DNA from: Periplaneta americana
Lineage: Eukaryota; Arthropoda; Insecta; Blattodea; Blattidae
Direction of reading: 5' to 3'
Length of the DNA stretch: 64,000 nucleotides
NCBI RefSeq assembly: GCF_040183065.1
Contig: NC_091126.1
Span: 144,920,204 to 144,984,203 of the forward strand
Shown: positions 32,481-41,816 of the stretch, one piece after another
Layout: every line of letters begins with the position of its first letter
How positions within the stretch are numbered: the first letter of the stretch is position 1
Made by a program: the position numbers and the translations under genes
Notes under the pieces: generated by a model
What the model saw: only the letters and a program-made list of their open reading frames with translations
The model's database searches: none
What the model was told of the DNA's origin: nothing

Positions 32481-33384
32481 TTGGAATTTTAGGATTGAAA
32501 GATTGTAAGAATGAGAAGGGGTGACTCAGAGGTACTTCTCTATTGTGTTGTTCACTGTTAGAAAGGAGTTGTTATCCGTCTTGGAATGTAAACAATACAG
32601 GATGTTAAGAAAAACAGTAAACAGTTACGAAAAACATGCAAAAATTAAAAAAAAAAAAAAAAACTTAGAAATAGGCACTAACATCGAAATAGGCATTTTA
32701 AGCACCATAAAACTCCTTTATTTATAACTGTATATCCATGAAAAATATAAATATTAAATCTCAAGCCTGTATGTATCAAGGAAAAAAATAGGTTTTTGCC
32801 TAAATTCCGCTCTCTATTAATCAGATATACCAGTGACCAAAATTTGGTGAGTCTAGCTTCATAAGAATGTTAGTTATTGAATTCTCTATTGTGAACCCTT
32901 AAAAATATGGAACCTGGAAATTTCAGTGTAGTGTCCCCTTAATAAAAACAATGGCGATAAAACAATCCAGATTAAAATTGTATATCACAACCCCTCACAG
33001 CTTCATCATGTTGTGACTATCATGTGAAATTAATTTATTAGTGTGCTCTATTTGAATGAAAAGAAGAGCAGTTTACTCTAGTTAATCTGTTGCACTAAAT
33101 GTTCAATGATTAATAATGGAGTGTAAAACACTTGTAATAACTGATAACCCATTTATGTTAAACAAATAAGCACTGCAATAGCATATTAGAAATATACCTT
33201 GTTGAGATGAAGACCTTGAAATGAGTGAAATACTGTAGAAATGTCATTTCCATATTTGAGAAGCTAATAATTGTATGCAGGATAACGTAATTTATTTTGG
33301 GAGGTCGAAAACTTTCGAGTCTCTCTCTCCTATTAAGTTAATGTTTTTTTTTTTTTTAATTTAATATTACTACACAGGGTGAAA

Positions 33385-33389
<5 letters not shown>

Positions 33390-33449
<60 letters not shown>

Positions 33450-33642
33450 TTATTTATTTAATCTGGCAGAGCTAAGGCCAGTAGACCTTCTCTTCCGCCC
33501 AGCCAGACTCTAATTCTAATTGAATACAATTGGTTACATAATTATTACATTAATATCTGGACCATAAAACAACATGAAAGTAAATAATGAAAATTGGATA
33601 AGTAATGTTAGTGTGACAATAATAAACATTGGTAAGAAATAG

Positions 33643-33738
<96 letters not shown>

Positions 33739-33740
33739 TG
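33390..33740. repeat. microsatellites flanking a dispersed repeat
   Basis: (AAT)n at about 33390-33450, then the repeat seen also at 20431-20600 (GCTAAGGCCAGTAGACCTTC), then (GAT)n at about 33643-33694 and a second (AAT)n at about 33697-33736. Confidence 0.85.
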
Positions 33741-34221
33741 AGATAATTTAAATATTTATTCTGTGATATATGTAACCATTAAACATTGAGAAACTTGAAA
33801 ATTAGTATAGCTGCAGAATTTAACTCCTTATTCCTTGGATAAAGTACATAAAAAAAATTCTAAAACCATATTATTCTCAAATGAATAATTTTCTCAGAAA
33901 AAAAAAATAATTGCCCCCTACATTCTATACAAAACTAGAAAGGTATTGACAGTTCAGCGGCTTCTAAGCGTCACCATGGCAACCGCTCAAACTAGCCAAT
34001 CAGAGACCATGACGTTGCCAACTGCTTTGCAGAGAGCATGTGCTTTGTTCGGAAATGTTGAATCTTCGTTACTGTGTATTGGTGTTGTGTCGTGGCTATT
34101 GTTTTTGTAGATATTTTGTTGTCGATGAAGATAGAATTAGTTTGAGTTTAGTTTTAAATTTAATTTAGTTGTGAGCGTATTTGTAACACAATTTATAGTG
34201 TCTGTCTGTTTCACTTATACA

Positions 34222-34721
34222 ATGTCACAAGGCATCACTTCTGCAGTTAGCGGCACAAAACGAACCACGGGCTCAAAGGGAGAAAGGAGTGCTACAAGGG
34301 ACAGCAAGAGGTCTATAAATAACGGAAAAGGTATTCCTCTTACAAGTCAGGCAAGGGAAATGGTTTGCAATGTTCAGAAATATTTCCAGAAAGAAGAGAC
34401 AAAGGCGGGCCTCTTATTCCTGTACAACAGGTGGTAAATAGTACTGCAGAGGCTCTCAAAATAAGAAAGAACACCATCGTTAAAATAGGAAAGGAGAAAT
34501 TTAAATTCAATGAGCAAGAGGATGACCTTCCTGACTTGAAACCCCGGGAAAGAAAAGGAAAGTGGAAAAGCTGGTGACAAATTTAGATGCCTTTCAGGAG
34601 GATGCAATCCGGCGGCATGTATATTTATATTACTGACAGGAGGAGCATCCCACTTTAAACAAGCTGCAAACTTCGCTTCAAGATGCGGATCTTTCCCATG
34701 GCAGTGTTTCTTCTTTACATG
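34222..34721 (+). pseudogene. DDE transposase N-terminal region
   Basis: Begins MSQGITSAVSGTKRTTGSKG. It continues GIPLTSQAREMVCNVQKYFQ, then in another frame PLIPVQQVVNSTAEALKIRK and NTIVKIGKEKFKFNEQEDDL, then LVTNLDAFQEDAIRRHVYIY and EEHPTLNKLQTSLQDADLSH. These are the HTH, linker (LDAF...IRR.VY.FY) and second HTH of the family. Three frames are used and a TGA follows YIYY. The coding sequence resumes after the LINE at 35713 as VSSLHTVLKNLGFKYKK and then ends. Confidence 0.75.
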
Positions 34722-35712
34722 TCCGAAGCAGTGTAAGGGTCAGAGGAATGTTATCAGATCCATTAGATATTAAGAATGGTGTGCGACAAGGAGATACGCT
34801 GACGTGTCTCCTTTTTAATGTTGCATTGGAAAAGGTAGTAAGAGATGCAAATCTACTTAGCAGAGGGACCATATTTTATAAATCAGTGCAGATACTCGCA
34901 TACGCCGATGATATAGATATAGTGGCAAGATCTAGAAGGGCAATGGAAGATGCATTCTTGAATATAGAAAAGGCAGGAAGGAATATGGGATTGACCATTA
35001 ATCAGTCAAAAACTAAATACATGGCTTGTGGAAAGGCAAACCTCAAGAATATGCCATCCTCAATAACAATAGGCAGATAGACTTCGAGAGAGAGGATGAA
35101 TTTAAATACCTGGAATCAACAATTACTCATTCTAATGATATTTCATATGAAATAAAGCAGAAGTTAATGGCTGCCAATAGAGCTTACTTCGCCTTAAGAA
35201 AATTACTTTGTTTAAGAATTTTATCTCGTACCACAAGGATAACTATCTATAAAACACTTATAAGACCTGTACTAGCATATGCTGCTGAGATGTGGTCCCT
35301 AACAAAAAACGACGCTGGAAATTTGGATGCCTTTGAGAGGAAGATACTCCGTAAAATAATTCGCCCAGTATTCGAGAGAGGAAGATGGAGGAGGTGATAT
35401 AATAATGAGTTGTATTCCATCTATAAAGATCCGCCTATTAGAAGAATAGTAAAAGCAGCAAGATTAAGGTGGGCTGGGCATGTGGCACGGATGAATGACA
35501 TAGAAATTCCTAAAAGGATATTAAATGGAAATCCTGGAGGCCAAAGAAGCCATGGACGACCAAGAATAAGATGGCTGGATGGAGTTGAGGAAGACATATG
35601 TAAGATGGGATACAGGAATTGGAAAGCAATTTCGCATGATCGAGACAACTGGCGGAAAATCGTGGAAGAGGCCAATGAACTGTAGCGCCAAGAAAGAAGA
35701 AGAAGAAGAAGA
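34722..35712 (+). mobile_element. 5'-truncated LINE inserted in the DDE transposase gene
   Basis: Encodes PLDIKNGVRQGDTLTCLLFN, the YADD box at 34901-34912 (LAYADDIDIVAR), KTKYMACGKANLK, DEFKYLESTITHSNDISYEI, MAANRAYFALRKLL, FERKILRKIIRPVFERGRWR, a TGA, then RIVKAARLRWAGHVARMNDI and the C-terminus ending EEANEL. A frameshift near 35050 and a TGA at 35395-35397 break it. It ends in an AAG-repeat tail. A diverged 12-14 bp duplication (GTTTCTTCTTTACA and GTTTCTTCCTTGCA) flanks it. Confidence 0.88.
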
Positions 35713-35850
35713 AGTTTCTTCCTTGCACACTGTCTTAAAGAATTTAGGTTTCAAGTATAAAAAATAAATGGTCATAAGGTACTAATAGAGAAAAATTATC
35801 GCTTACTCACTAGCCTATGTACCATATTCGCATTCATCATTCATTCATAC

Positions 35851-35852
35851 GG

Positions 35853-35920
<68 letters not shown>

Positions 35921-35922
35921 TT
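35851..35922. repeat. (ATT)n microsatellite
   Basis: About 24 TTA/ATT units in the 3' part of the DDE element. Confidence 0.95.
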
Positions 35923-36461
35923 AGTCTGGTCAAAGATTTCCGTATGATACAAATTTATGAGTTTACAATTTCGTGTCAGCTGCTTAGTTCTGACACGGCA
36001 GACAGGCGATGCAAAGAGCCGCACTGCACTACTGCACAACTTCACAACGTCACTTCCTTTCCGTGTGTGCGAGAAAGAACTGTCAATACCTTTCTAGTTT
36101 TTTAGACTGTAAATGTTAACACTGTTTTATTCATTAAGTACTATCCATATGATTCTGATATTTACGCTAACTATTAGAAAAACTGGTAAGGAATAATTTA
36201 TTTGTTTGCAGTTTTTCAATAAAATGGACACCTTTCTTGCAAATTAACCCATATCTGCCTAGCATGCCCATATGGGCTCGAGTAAAGCATGTCAAAGAAA
36301 TTAGTATTTTCTCCTACAGGTGGCACACAGTGATGGTTAATTCTATGTAGTTAGTTACCTTACATTCCAACAGATGTCTTGCTGGTATTATCTTGAATCA
36401 AACGCAGATACCAAGGCATTTTAACAGTTACAGGGGAGGTAGTCAAGAAGTGAACAACAAT

Positions 36462-36478
36462 GTGCTCTGACACCAGGT
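36462..36478 (+). CDS. piggyBac transposase, putative first coding exon
   Basis: ATG TGC TCT GAC ACC AG followed by a consensus donor GTAAGA. Joined to the acceptor TATATTTCAG at 37422 it gives MCSDTRPLSLNEI in frame with the long second exon. No ATG lies in frame at the start of the second exon, so a short upstream exon is required; this is the best candidate. Splicing is inferred. Confidence 0.6.
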
Positions 36479-36550
36479 AAGAATTTTATTTATAGTGAAG
36501 CACTGTTGAAAGTAATCTATCGAGTTTTCAAACAAAATGGTACTTAAATA

Positions 36551-37286
36551 CAGTGAAACCTCTCCTTACGGACACCTCCAAGATACAGACACTCCCCATA
36601 TATGGACAGATTTTTATGTCCCAACTGAAATAATATAGAAATAATGATAAATTTGACTCTCGTTTACGGACACTCTCAGACACGGACACGGACAGCTGTT
36701 TCGCAGTCTTAAAGCTTGCTTTACCTTCTGACTGCGGACAGAACTTGGATTTCAAGACCTAATGTGTTACAAAAATGGAAAATTTAGTTTTGAGAACTGT
36801 ACAGAAATTCCTTAAAATGAAAGAAGACAATAAGGGTCTCGTAGGCAGCACAAGCCCAGCTGTCTACCGCTTGTTAGCTAGAAGCGGGTGGATAAACAAA
36901 ATCATAAAATTTAACCTGTCTGATGGGGCCAAGGTTTCTGCGATCGTGAAATTGTATTCGACACATGATAGGGTTAGTAGGATTATTCTCTTCACTTCAA
37001 TCAGTTGTTCTGTTTCGAGAGACATGGCACCTGAACGTAAAGGTTAAGTTGAAAATTGTAAATTACAGTATTGCATAACTGTAGACATAGAATAAAATTG
37101 CATGGTACAGTACTGTATTTAGAATTAAACTACAGTAATACATTTCATTTAAAGTGTGAAGGGATACATAATGCATATTATAAATTTACTGTTAGATTGG
37201 GGAGCCTCCCTCCCAATAAAGGACACCTCCTAGTTGCAGACAGATTGTTACATCCCTTCGATGCCCGTAAATGAGAGGTTTCACTG
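36551..37286. mobile_element. pogo/Tigger-like element inside the piggyBac intron
   Basis: Ends CAGTGAAACCTCTCC and GAGAGGTTTCACTG, with TA at the left edge and TTA at the right. Interior terminal repeats include TACGGACACCTCC against GGACACCTCC. No recognisable transposase. It lies wholly in the intron and so need not disrupt the coding sequence. Confidence 0.75.
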
Positions 37287-37423
37287 TTATGTCTAAATTT
37301 TGTTTTTATACATACATAAGTTTCGCTTTTTTTGCATATTGTATTTTGTGTACCCATACATGCACTCTAGGCAGTTACGATAGCAAAAAGTTTTTGATGT
37401 TAAATTTTGTTTCTATATTTCAG

Positions 37424-40022
37424 GCCACTTTCTCTAAATGAGATACTGGATATTATCGAGAACGATGATGTGTCTGGAGTTTTTGATATTTACATTGAAC
37501 CTCCAGATTGTGGTGTTGTATCAGATGAAGACAATGCGAAAGAAGATGAAGGAGGAAATATTGAAGACTTGTGTGGAAAGCAACTTAAGGCCCCTGCTGA
37601 GTTAGTGACTGTTTCAAATAGGCGTATTACATGTCCAGCTGATCTCATTCATGATGTAGAGACTCCTTCCAATTGTTGTGATGTTTCTATCCAAGAACCA
37701 GGATCATCTGAAAAACGTGACGTTTTCCCTCAAGAACCAGGACCATCTGAAACACGTGACGTTTTCCCTCAAGAACCAGGACCATCTGAAACACGTGACG
37801 TTTTCCCTCAAGAACCAGGACCATCTGAAAAACGTGACGTTTCCTCTCAAGAACCAGGACCATCTGAAAAACGTGATGTTTTCCCTCAAGAACCAGGACC
37901 ATTTGAAAAACATGACGTTTTCCCTCAAGAACCAGGACCATCTGAAAAACGTGACGTTTTCCCTCAAGAACCAGGACCATCTGAAAAACATGACATTTTC
38001 CCTCAAGAACCAGGACCATCTGAAAAGCGTGATGTTTTCCGTCAAGAACCAGGACCATCAGAAAAACATGACGTTTTCCCTCAAGAACCAGGACCATCTG
38101 AAAAGCATGACGTTTTCCCTCAAGAATCAGGACCATCTAAAAAACGTGACGTTTTCCCTCAAGAACCAGGACCACCTGAAAAACGTGACGTTTTCCCTCA
38201 AGAACCAGGACCATCTGAAAAACGTGACGTTTTCCCTCAAGAACCAGGACCATCTGAAAAACGTGACATTTTCCCTCAAGAACCAGGACCATCTGAAAAG
38301 CGTGATGTTTTCCCTCAAGAACCAGGACCATCTGAAAAACGTGACGTTTTCCCTCAAGAACCAGGACCATCTGAAAAACGTGACGTTTTCCCTCAAGAAC
38401 CAGGACCATCTAAAAAACGTGTATGTGTTGATGAAATTGACAGTTCTTGTGATCAAACTAAGCATGTGGACAATAAACAGATATCTGAACAAGATGGTAG
38501 AAAACGTAAACGTTTAGTGAAAGAACGTAATGCTCATGAAGTGCCTTTACCACCACACTCCGAGTGGAAATCTTCAGACATAAAATTAAGTTTGCCTTTT
38601 TTTCCAGAGTGTAATTATTCTGCGTACAGAGACTTTTCTCCTAGAGAACTTTCTGAACTATTTATAGGTGCAGAAGTCATAGAACTAATTCTGGCTGAAA
38701 TTAGGAAATATTCTATATTCAGAAACCGACCCGATCCAGATGTAAGTGCTGCAGAACTGAAAACATTTTTTGCTATTTTATTTTTGACAGGATATAACAA
38801 CTTGCCAGGACGAAGATATTACTGGGATCAAAGCTGTGATATGAGAAATGACGCAATTGTTCAGTCAATGCGAAGAGATCGGTTTGAGAAAATAATGTCT
38901 ATGTTACACTTCACAGACAATAATTTTCCGAGCACAGAAGATAAAATGTGAAAACTGAGACCTGTGATTCAACTTTTGCAAAGAAAATTTCAACTGCATT
39001 TTATTCCCGAGCAGCCCGTAAGCTTTGATGAAGCTATGATTGCGTATTATGGAAAACATGGCTGCAAACAGTTTATCTGTGGCAAACCGATTTGCTTCGG
39101 GTATAAAGTGTGGGTTTTCAATACTATTCAAGGGTACACTATAAACTTTGATATCTATCAAGGGAAAATGCCATTCAGTGATGTGGAAGATGAAAAAAAG
39201 TATGGGAAAGCTGCTGCATCATTACTTCAATTCCTGAGGGAATTGCCAGAAGAAAAGAAGTCTTTGCCATATTCCATCTATTTTGATAACCTCTTCACTT
39301 CTATTCAGCTCCTTGAAAAATTGAATGAGATGGGCTATCGAGGAACTGGTACGATAAGGGAAAATCGTGTTCCTAAAGATATTCCTCTAACACCAGTTAA
39401 GCAAATGAAAGCCAAGAAACGTGGTTATTTTGAAGTAGCTAGCCATACCAAAAAGCAAGTCGTAATAAGCAGATGGAAGGATAACGCAGTTGTGACAATA
39501 GCTTCCTCAGCCCATAGTGCGCAACCCACCAGCAATGTTTTACGATGGAGTCAATCTGAACAGAGGAAGATATCAGTTCCATGTCCTAAGATGATTGGTG
39601 AATATAACCGATTCATGGGTGGTGTCGACAGAGTTGACAAAAACATAAATAAGTACCACATTTCCATCAGAGGGAAAAAATGGTGGTGGTGTGTGTTCTC
39701 GTGGCTTCTGGACACTGCAATTCACAATGCATGAATCATTCATAGGAATTGCCATGGCGACAAATTCCATCATCTGGAATTTATAAGGCAAGTGGTGTTT
39801 AGCTATTTGTCGAAATTTGGATCTCCATCACAGGGAGCAGGAAGGCCTGCATCATTGAGCATATGTGATGTGCAACGTTACGATGGATCAGGACATTGGC
39901 CACAAGTATGCAACCGTCGTCGTTGTGCATATGAGAGATGTGTCTCAAGAACAAGAACACAGTGTGGTAAATGCAATGTTGGACTTTGCATATCTTGTTT
40001 TCAGATTTACCACACAAAATGA
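37424..40022 (+). pseudogene. piggyBac transposase, main exon (two in-frame TGA)
   Basis: Single reading frame from 37424 to the stop at 40020-40022, broken only by TGA at 38949-38951 and 39732-39734. Order: acidic N-terminus (LNEILDIIENDDVSGV), 19 tandem 13-residue repeats (37680-38420), a basic patch (GRKRKRLVKE), then the transposase domain. All three catalytic aspartates are present: VSFDEAMIAYYG (39027), YFDNLFTSIQLLEK (39285) and GGVDRVDKNINKYH (39627). A C-terminal cysteine-rich zinc-binding domain follows (CNRRRCAYERC, CGKCNVGLCISC). Both TGAs fall where a Trp is plausible (KM-stop-KLRPVI and HNA-stop-II), as expected from TGG-to-TGA changes. Transposases of this family cut at TTAA with hairpin intermediates. 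Confidence 0.9.
37680..38420 (+). repeat. 39-bp coding minisatellite, 19 units
   Basis: Nineteen tandem 39-bp units encoding the consensus DVFPQEPGPSEKR, with variants such as SETR, FEKH, SKKR, DIF and DVSS. Because 39 is a multiple of 3 and the unit has no stop in several frames, spurious long ORFs appear on both strands. The first unit (DVSIQEPGSSEKR) is the most diverged. Confidence 0.97.
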
Positions 40023-40196
40023 ACAGTCCTGTGTTCCTGATAATATTGTATAAATGTAAAATATGTTGTATTTTATTCGTTCATTTATCTGTGTTATTTT
40101 CTATATTGTTTTATTGTATGAAGCATGCTTACATACATCTATAAATATACTAGTTCGAAGTCATTAAGGTGTTTAAAGGTCACGAGAGTGCATTTT

Positions 40197-40694
40197 ATTT
40201 TATGCTCGACCATGCTGAAATGTAGTAATTATACACCTGGTAGTAGCCCTTTAATGCACCTCATTAAAGTACACCTATTCATTAAAGTTCAGGTGTTCAG
40301 CCAATGACAAGTCACCTTTGTACCGTTATAAAACCGCAAGTATCGATTATTCTCGGATATGCAATCTAAAGACAATTAGCGAAAAGTCACGGATGCTGGA
40401 AATCCAATACTGTCGCAGAAGGTTATGTTCTGTTACTATAATAATTAGCGTTAATTGTAAATAATATTCAAATAAATTCAAATTGTCATCTCGTTTTTCA
40501 ATTCTAAATCAATTTCCAGGTTATATCAGAGTAATGTTCATCTTATTCTCTATCAAGGTCAATGACATTCGGCCTCGGAAAAAATCAATACTTTCGCGTC
40601 TGTGCACATCTCACAATTCAGGTCAGTTCGCACATAACCATAACAAGACCTAATTTTGAATAATTTCAAGTTATAAATATGGTCGAGCATAAAA
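40197..40694. mobile_element. MITE in the piggyBac 3' region
   Basis: Inverted ends TTTTATGCTCGACCAT and ATGGTCGAGCATAAAA, with a non-coding interior. Confidence 0.7.
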
Positions 40695-40696
40695 AG

Positions 40697-40822
40697 TCGT
40701 ATGAAACTTGCCTATAATGGTAATTAAGATGCTCGTATGAAAATTATGAAACTCGCTTGCGCTCGTTTCATAAACAAACATACTTGCTTCTTAATTACTA
40801 CCATTATAGGCTCGTTGCATAA
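40697..40822. repeat. imperfect palindrome
   Basis: TTGCCTATAATGGTAATTAAGA pairs with TCTTAATTACTACCATTATAGG about 80 bp downstream. A short fold-back element or part of the piggyBac subterminal sequence. Confidence 0.6.
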
Positions 40823-41242
40823 TGTGCTATTAAAAGAATTGATTATTATGAAACTAAAAAAAAGTTGCTCATATATCTGCCTAGCGTACAGTTCCCTATG
40901 CTCAACTGAAATCCATATCCAAACTATTAATGGAATCAATGTTCATCGGTTACGTGGTTACTAAGATTTAAAAAAGAAGAAAAAAAAAAAAAGGATAAAA
41001 TTAAGAACAAAACAATTCAGGCAGATAAAGGTTAAATAACCTGATAAACATGTAATGTTATTTCCTGCGATTAGGAAGTTTGGCAATCCTACTGGAGTGA
41101 CTAAGGGAAAGAACTCAACTATTCAGACTAACAAGCAAACATTCTCATGGGGACAGATAAAAAAAGTTAATATTTTTTCGTCCACTATGTTAATAAAGTC
41201 AAAACAAGTGCTTATACAAATTTTGCCCACTCGACTGCAATT

Positions 41243-41395
41243 ACGAGGCCGTCCAGAAAGTAATTTTCCCAGGGGCCGTTTACAGAAAGAAAGCACAATT
41301 TCATGGAAAGATTTATTGGAACATATACAGCAATTGTTGCGCTATTTTTAACATATTTCCCATTGGAATTGAGATATTTGTCATAGCACGGCCAT
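41243..41395. mobile_element. mariner terminal fragment
   Basis: Begins TACGAGGCCGTCCAGAAAGT, a mariner-type inverted end (CGAGG..GTCCAGAAAGT). It continues TTATTGGAACATATACAGCA and TATTTCCCATTGGAATTGAG, which resembles the 3' coding end of mariner on the minus strand. It is truncated at about 41395. Confidence 0.6.
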
Positions 41396-41816
41396 CTACG
41401 TCTCGGCCTCCCCAAAGGTCTTTTTCCTCAGGTCTTCCATCTTAATGTTGTCTATCATCCGAAATCTTCTTCCGATCCGAAATTTTCTCCCCTTCACCAT
41501 TCCTTCCAGTGCATCTTAAGTAGGAGTTTCTTCTTAGCCAGTGACCCAGCCAAATTTCTTCTTCTCTTCCTGATTAGATTCGGCATTATTCTTTCTAGAA
41601 CAGCTTCTGTTCTTATTTTTTCTGTCCATTTGACATGCTCCATCCTTCTCCATATCCACATTTCAAATGCTCCTATTCATTTCTCTTTACTTCGTCATAA
41701 TGTCCATGTTTCTGTCCCATACAGTGCCACACTCCAAACAAAGTAGTTCACTAGTCTCTTCCTTGGTTCTTTTTCGAGAGGTCTGCAGAAGATGCTCCTA
41801 TTTCTACAGGGTGATT

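Larger units (their letters stand above)
31791..32816. mobile_element. hAT-type MITE
   Basis: Ends TAGAGAGCAGAATTTTAGG and CCTAAATTCCGCTCTCTA, flanked by a perfect 8-bp duplication TTAATCAG (31783-31790 and 32817-32824). Contains (AAT)n and a SINE; no transposase. Confidence 0.9.
30231..32938. mobile_element. long-TIR TTAA element carrying several insertions
   Basis: Ends GGGGACACTATACTGAAATT and AATTTCAGTGTAGTGTCCCC, with TTAA at 30227-30230 and 32939-32942. The arms match inward for about 300 bp (TGTACAAAATTTCATC and GGTTTGCATTTTA on both sides) once the insertions are removed: a mariner derivative at 30366-30933 and a hAT MITE at 31791-32816. The interior carries a LINE fragment. It has no piggyBac transposase of its own. 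Confidence 0.85.
33931..36103 (+). mobile_element. TIR element encoding the recurrent DDE transposase, copy 3
   Basis: Inverted ends AAAACTAGAAAGGTATTGAC and GTCAATACCTTTCTAGTTTT. It carries the N-terminal half of the same DDE transposase family seen at 613, 24110 and 51885, cut by a LINE, and an (ATT)n array at 35851-35920. It is the only copy here with identifiable termini, so it may define the ends of the family. Confidence 0.8.
36248..41031 (+). mobile_element. near full-length piggyBac element
   Basis: Flanked by TTAA (36244-36247 and 41032-41035). The ends CCCATATCTGCCTAGC and CTTTATCTGCCTG (read inward from the right) form a short inverted repeat. It carries a spliced transposase gene (36462-36478 joined to 37424-40022). 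Secondary insertions lie in its intron (36551-37286) and 3' region (40197-40694). Confidence 0.88.

Noticed and set aside
37680-38420. CRISPR-like regular repeat array
   Set aside because: Units are directly adjacent with no unique spacers and lie in frame in a transposase gene.
37678-38517. Several long overlapping ORFs on both strands across the 39-bp repeat (up to 279 residues)
   Set aside because: They are frame shadows of the minisatellite, whose unit length is a multiple of three and has no stop in several frames. Only the plus-strand frame joins conserved piggyBac domains.
38949-39734. TGA as selenocysteine or readthrough codons in the piggyBac gene
   Set aside because: No SECIS-like evidence is visible and TGG-to-TGA changes in a decaying transposon explain both.
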